NCBI GenBank assembly: GCA_001598975.1
Contig: BBXU01001880.1
Location: 1 to 11,453 of the forward strand
Direction: 5' to 3'
DNA: 11,453 nt
Origin: Parachlorella kessleri
Lineage: Eukaryota; Chlorophyta; Trebouxiophyceae; Chlorellales; Chlorellaceae
In this document: positions 7,523-11,453 of the stretch, piece after piece
Numbering within the stretch: position 1 is the stretch's first letter
Layout: each line of letters begins with the position of its first letter
Position numbers and translations under genes: made by a program
Notes under the pieces: generated by a model
Database searches by the model: none
The model's input: only the letters and a program-made list of their open reading frames with translations
What the model was told of the DNA's origin: nothing

Positions 7523-10500
7523 TTAAGACCCAGGCAACTGCTCTCCTTCGGAAAGGGCAGCCCCACCCATGGGCAGCTCGACACTGCCAAAGGACTGGAT
7601 GCTCGGCCGGCTGACATCACCACCACCAGCCTCCTCAGCCGTGTCCTCAAAGCTCTCAGGCGGCAGCTCCACATCACCAAACAGCTTGAAGCTGCTGCTT
7701 CTGCCAAGGCCGGTTGCCTCCCCACCCTCGTCTGCCCCCTCCCCAGCGTCATCTGGCTCGATAGCGTAGCCGTCAGGTGGCAGCTGGACATCGCCAAAGA
7801 GCTTGAAGCTGCTGTTCCTGCCGAGGCTGGCACCAGCGGCCTCCCCACCCTCTTCATAGCTGCTGGGTGGGAGCTCAACATCCCCAAACAGCTTGAAGCC
7901 GCTGCTGCTGCTGCCGTGGCCCTCATCCCTCTCGCCTGCCAGCCCTGCCTCCATATCACCCTCTACTGGCACATCCACGTCCCCGAAGAGCTTGAAGCCT
8001 GCCCCGACGCTGCTGCCGCCGCCGCTGCCTGGCGACATCCGCTGCCCGCCGCCGCTGCCTAGCTGGCTCCCTGCCGTCGCCTGCCGCAAAGCGGGCACAG
8101 CAGACGCGCTGCGCATGGTGGTGAACGGGGAGCGCAGCCTCCCTTCCCGCCATCCCGGCGCCCCGCTGCCATGCTGTGGCCCGCTGCTGCCACCCGGTCC
8201 CAAGGGGGGCCCACCCGACAGCCGGTGCGGCTCTGTCTGAAGCGACGAGGCCCGCCGGAAGCCCGGGCCGCACGCCTGGGCGCCATGCATGGTCGAATCC
8301 CGCGACCACTCCCCCCCTGGCGGCAGCCAGTCTGCTGCTCCCGGCGGCTGCTGCCCCCCTCTGCCAGCCAGCCGAAAGGACCCGCCGCTGAACTCCAAAG
8401 CCGGAGCTAGGCCGAAGCTGGGGCGGGCTGTCCCCGGGCTCGACCCGCCGGGGGTACTGCCACCGCCTGGGTAGATGCTGCCGCCATGGTTGGAGGAGCC
8501 CCATGCTCGCCGGTAGAGCTCTGCAGGCAGGTGGAAGGAACGCCTAACTGCATTGCTGCTGACATGTTCTACGAGGATGCAGGTACTGACTGTCACACAT
8601 GCCAGTTGTGCCACGCAGGTATACTCTTCTGATTCCCAGGCAAAGCGGACGCCAGGTATGCCCACAGGCTAGTAAGACCTTGGTAGAAGTGACAAACAGT
8701 GGAGGCAGTCGCCCCAGCACCCGCACTACCATGCTGTGTGTGGCACGCGTTGCAGAAAGGATCACATTGCAACCTGTGCTGCAGACGAGGTGCAGGTGAA
8801 AAGGCTAGCACCCAAAAGGTCGCATATGGCAGCAAAAGGCAGGCGGGAGTGTCGTCCAGGGAATCTACGGGCGGCACCTGACCCACGTGCCCATGATGAT
8901 GGTAGTGCGCGTGCGACATGCTTGGAACCCTAGACCGGCGCCAGGCATCCAGCGGGGTACCGTCACAGGGGAATGCGCACTCGTGGCACACACCCACCCT
9001 CCCGTGAGGACACGCCCCGCCAAGGCAGCAAAGGCAGCGAGAAGTATCAATCCAGGGAACCTAGGCAGGACCTGGCACACCTTCTTGTGAGGCCACGCCC
9101 GCCCCCCCATCCTCGTCAGCGTAGCTGTTGCTGCGGCGGAGGCCCCTCAGCCCCGCGGGGGGCCCGGGGGGCAGCATCTGCAGCGGCGAGGGCGGGCTGG
9201 CACTGACCCAGGACCCGGATGACTGCATCCTGACTAAGCGACCCCTGGCGGAGCCCCCCGCCACCCCCTGCTCAACATCTGTCGAGCCTGCAGGACAGCA
9301 GGTGCAGGCAGCGGTACAGATTGTACACCCTGGCACGCCCATGCATGGGGCTCACATAGTATGCATATACAGAGTGCCAGAGCGCTGTGGAAGGTGTGTG
9401 ATGGCATCTGCCGTCAGAGACGCAGGCGGCAGGGAGAGCGGCTTGGCGGCTGGGCGCCTGATGTAGCACGCACTTGAACCACAACAGCCCGAGCACGCCT
9501 GGGCCTAGTCACAGCCACAGGGACATGTACCCAGCACCCCAACACCTTCTGCGCTGCAATGCAACTCCCTGACACGCTGTGAGTCTACGCGCGCCGTGGG
9601 TTGGTAGGCTAGGAATGTTCCCAAGCCGAGCCCACTTCCCGGGCTCTGCTAGAGGGGGAGGCAAGCACTGCCGCCCGTCCTCTGGAAAACACCCACAGTT
9701 CCCTCGCTCCAAATTTTGTGAAACCACACGCCCGGGGAACCTCACCAGCCCCCCTCCCCCGCCCCGCCCCCCAACTCACTGCCGGGGTGTCTGCTAGAGG
9801 ACACAAACGTTGACCAGGAACCCATCCAAGCGCTGTCGGCTTGCCGGAGACCATGCAGGCTCCGCTCATGGGAGAAGGACGAGGGTCTTGGGCCCGCGCT
9901 GTCAGCGGGGCTGCCGAGGCCATTCACCTGCCCGGAACAGGATAAGGAAGGAGGCAGGTCTTAGTGGCTGCAGGGTGGGAGGTGCGCCACCCAACCCAGC
10001 CATCGGCCGGGAAGCTGCCGGCACAGGGCTGGGTTGCATGCCCACCCACCATGCCTGAAGCCACGGGGCGGCGCCCCAAGGCAAGACACAGCAACACGGG
10101 ATAGAGCAGTACCCTGGGTGCCGCCCACCCCTGGGACGGCTGCCCGGTTACCAGTAGGGTAGAGACGGCCCATGCCGTCATTACCTGGGCCCCCGGCCAC
10201 GGCAGGCTGCTAGACTTGACCAGTTGCCTGCCCGCCCTGAAGGCTCGGGCAGCCGCGCCGTACTTAGCGGACCCCGGGTAGGTGCCGCCGTGCGTCAGGT
10301 CCACCGCGTCATCCAGCGCCGCTCTGAAACTGATTTCTTTGCCGCCGGCGTGCCTGCCATTGTGGAGCGAGCCCTCGTAGAAGGACCCGCCATGCAGCGA
10401 CCCGTCGGGGGGAGCGATGCTGGGCGGCGCAGAGCTGCCGCCGCCGCTGCCCGGCCGGTGGGGCGGCAGGAAGACCTTCTGGTGCAGCGGGCCCGGGACG

Positions 10501-10998
10501 CGAGCCCTGCAGCAGGGCGCACCCACACACACCCGCAGTACAATCTGTACAGCACCTCTGCTATTTGGGGAGGCTGGCAGGGGGTTTACCGGACAGGCCG
10601 CATGGCACCCACATGCAGTACTTTCACTGGGGTTACCGTAGCCGGCAGGGGCTCTTGAGAGGGTATGCAGCTGCGGACGCCCACGGCTGGATGCAAGGGA
10701 GGTGCTGGATAGATCAGCATGCATGGGGAATATCTGCAGCACATCTGCCACCTGGTGAGCCTCCCCCGAGCGCACCTGAGCCTTGCCCCCGCCTCTCCGC
10801 CGCTGCCCCCCAGCAGCCGCGTGGCCAGGTCCCAGCCCCAGAAGGGCAGGTGCAGTACAATGTACGACGCTAGGCCCGCTATGACGCCGTACGCCACCGA
10901 GTACGTAAAGGGCATCACTATGATGGTGAGGAAGGCGGGTATGCACTCCCGCACGTCGTCCCACGGGATCTGGGACGTGTGCGCCAACAGGTTGCAGG
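7523..10998 (-). CDS. AzgA/AZG-type purine permease, C-terminal exons with long repeat-bearing tail (5' partial)
   Basis: NCS2-family AzgA/AZG permeases carry adenine, guanine or hypoxanthine across membranes with a cation (family knowledge). The exon at 10998-10776 encodes the characteristic end of the transport domain: IPWDDVRECIPAFLTIIVMP, then FTYSVAYGVIAGLASYIVLH. The earlier membrane segments lie beyond the right edge. Further exons: 10506-10185, 9927-9780, 9287-9081, 8520-7523 (TAA). All junctions are GT-AG and every phase fits, giving about 630 visible residues. About 580 follow the last membrane helix, far more than usual for this family. This tail is Gly/Ser/Pro-rich. It has HGG[S/T] motifs near Tyr (LHGGSFYEGSLH, LTHGGTYPGS, NHGGSIYPGG), basic-Ser sites such as LRRSNSY and FRRASS, and ends in FKLFGDV repeats. 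The first acceptor is uncertain: CAG before ATCCCGTGG (about 10973) is an alternative to 10998. Introns 8521-9080, 9288-9779, 9928-10184 and 10507-10775 hold nothing recognised beyond the repeat noted at 8996-9095. Confidence 0.82.
7565..8000 (-). repeat. Coding repeats: about five FKLFGDV-ELPP motifs in the permease tail
   Basis: Four clear copies of FKLFGDV lie at about 7977-7998, 7878-7898, 7788-7808 and 7671-7691, followed by DVPV, ELPP, QLPP and ELPP. A degenerate last copy (SIQSFGSVELP) lies near 7570-7595. Spacings are about 33, 30, 39 and 33 codons. The linkers are acidic and Gly-rich (EEGGEAAG, DDAGEGADEGG), and two copies are preceded by LGRNSS or LGRSSS, a basic-x-Ser pattern. The motif is well kept while the linkers vary, which suggests selection on the motif itself. 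I know no named domain that matches. Confidence 0.9.
8996..9095 (-). repeat. Degenerate copy of a permease exon 3' edge and donor
   Basis: The exon ending at 9081 (TCACAAGAAG|GTGTGC) has a diverged copy 83 bases further into its intron: GTGAGGACACGCCCCGCC at 9004 against GTGAGGCCACGCCCGCC at 9087. In the minus sense the copy reads CTCACGGGAGGGTGGGTG, keeping a GT near the donor point. A further weak echo (TCCAGGGAA, then ACCTGACCCACG) lies at 8856-8888. Confidence 0.55.
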
Positions 10999-11021
10999 CT
11001 GCAGGCAGGCAGTTGGTGAAA

Positions 11022-11117
11022 ATTCTTTCATGACTGGACCTAAAGGAAGATTCAACAAAGATCAGTCTCTTAAAAGTTATTGGTTTGAGTCTTTTGGTTT
11101 TCCTGATTTTACATGCT
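11022..11117. other. AT-rich island of unknown origin
   Basis: About 95 bases with roughly one third G+C, against a GC-rich surround. The edges are abrupt: GGTGAAAATTC on the left and ACATGCTTAGCAGGGACGGG on the right. A plus-strand frame is open across it, but I recognise no protein. Composition suggests inserted foreign DNA, such as organellar or transposon remnants; this is unproven. Confidence 0.4.
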
Positions 11118-11135
11118 TAGCAGGGACGGGAGGGC

Positions 11136-11420
11136 GAGGGGACAGGCAGCAGGCTGCAGGCAGGGCGGGAGGGAGGGAGGGAGGGAGGGGAGGAGCGAGG
11201 TGACATTCAGCACAGCTCAGCTTAGCTCCAGCCAGGAGTTCACACACGCTGCAGGTGAACAGCACAGGAAGACAAGCAAGTCTTCCAGCTGTAGGCTGCA
11301 GGCATGCAGGGAGGGGGGAGGGGGAGGAGCGAGGGACAGGCAGAGCCAGCTCAGCTCAGCTTCCAAGTCACACACAGCGCAGGTAGGCAACCACATGGGT
11401 AGGTGCGAGCAAGTCCTCCT
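11136..11420. repeat. Imperfect tandem duplication of about 145 bp with G-rich tracts and acceptor-like sites
   Basis: Two units share, in order, an AGGCTGCAGGCA block (11151 and 11293), a GGGAGGG-type tract (about 11163-11190 and 11309-11328), a GAGGAGCGAGG block, CAGCTCAGCTTAGCTCCAG or CAGCTCAGCTCAGCTTCCA, CACACGCTGCAGGT or CACAGCGCAGGT, and AGCAAGTC. On the minus strand the G tracts become pyrimidine tracts followed by CTGCAG|CCT, at exon-equivalent points 11153 and 11295, matching the acceptor used at 10998. The GGGA run could form a G-quadruplex on the plus strand. Confidence 0.75.
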
Positions 11421-11453
11421 GCCAGCGGGGGTGCTGCTTCTCCATGCGCCCCC

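Larger units (their letters stand above)
10999..11453 (-). other. Probable permease intron; no coding exon recognised
   Basis: The transport domain must continue upstream of 10998, but nothing in this stretch encodes recognisable membrane segments in any frame. It is read as intron sequence, with the next exon beyond the window. It contains an AT-rich island (11022-11117) and a tandem repeat with G-rich tracts (11136-11420). Confidence 0.5.

Noticed and set aside
7331..8062. 243-residue plus-strand open frame
   Set aside because: It is antisense to the permease tail; its length comes from the GC-rich repeats on the other strand.
9924..10964. 346-residue minus-strand open frame as a single exon
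   Set aside because: The middle and end are intron-like; GT-AG junctions at 10776/10506 and 10185/9927 join the coding parts in phase.
11022..11117. Plus-strand open frame across the AT-rich island as an exon
   Set aside because: No similarity recognised, no convincing flanking splice sites, and it lies inside a probable intron of the opposite-strand gene.

Overview
The window reads as nuclear DNA of a green alga, most likely chlorophycean (Chlamydomonas/Volvox/Haematococcus-like). The evidence is GC-rich sequence, many short GT-AG introns with TGCAG-type acceptors, alanine/glycine/glutamine-rich low-complexity coding stretches, TGTAA-type polyadenylation signals, and a very close match to plant/algal KIN17. 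The genus is an inference.

Layout. (1) Positions 1-1250, plus strand: the last coding exon (about 274-575) of an unidentified gene, followed by a long 3' UTR ending at a TGTAA signal at 1242-1246. (2) Positions 1753-6357, minus strand: a complete nine-exon gene for KIN17, a zinc-finger DNA/RNA-binding protein of DNA repair and splicing. All exon phases join without a break into 431 codons plus stop. (3) Positions 6358-7522: intergenic, with no gene visible. (4) Positions 7523-10998, minus strand: the last five exons of a purine permease of the AzgA/AZG (NCS2) family. Only its final membrane segments are in the window; they are followed by an unusually long, Gly/Ser-rich, presumably cytosolic tail ending in about five copies of an FKLFGDVELPP motif. 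(5) Positions 10999-11453: probably intron of the permease gene, with tandem repeats, G-rich tracts and a short AT-rich island. The plus-strand gene and KIN17 converge, and their poly(A) signals form one inverted repeat. KIN17 and the permease lie head-to-tail and share no obvious function.

The most striking feature is a recurrent structural one. At many exon boundaries, the edge of the exon and its splice site (or stop codon) occur again as degenerate tandem copies in the neighbouring intron or UTR. KIN17 exon 4 has such arrays on both sides, with three extra acceptors and three extra donors. KIN17 exons 6, 8 and 9, the permease exons at 9081 and 10998, and the plus-strand terminal exon show the same pattern. 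This looks like a genome-wide tendency to tandem duplication at exon edges, with consequences for splice-site choice and intron growth.
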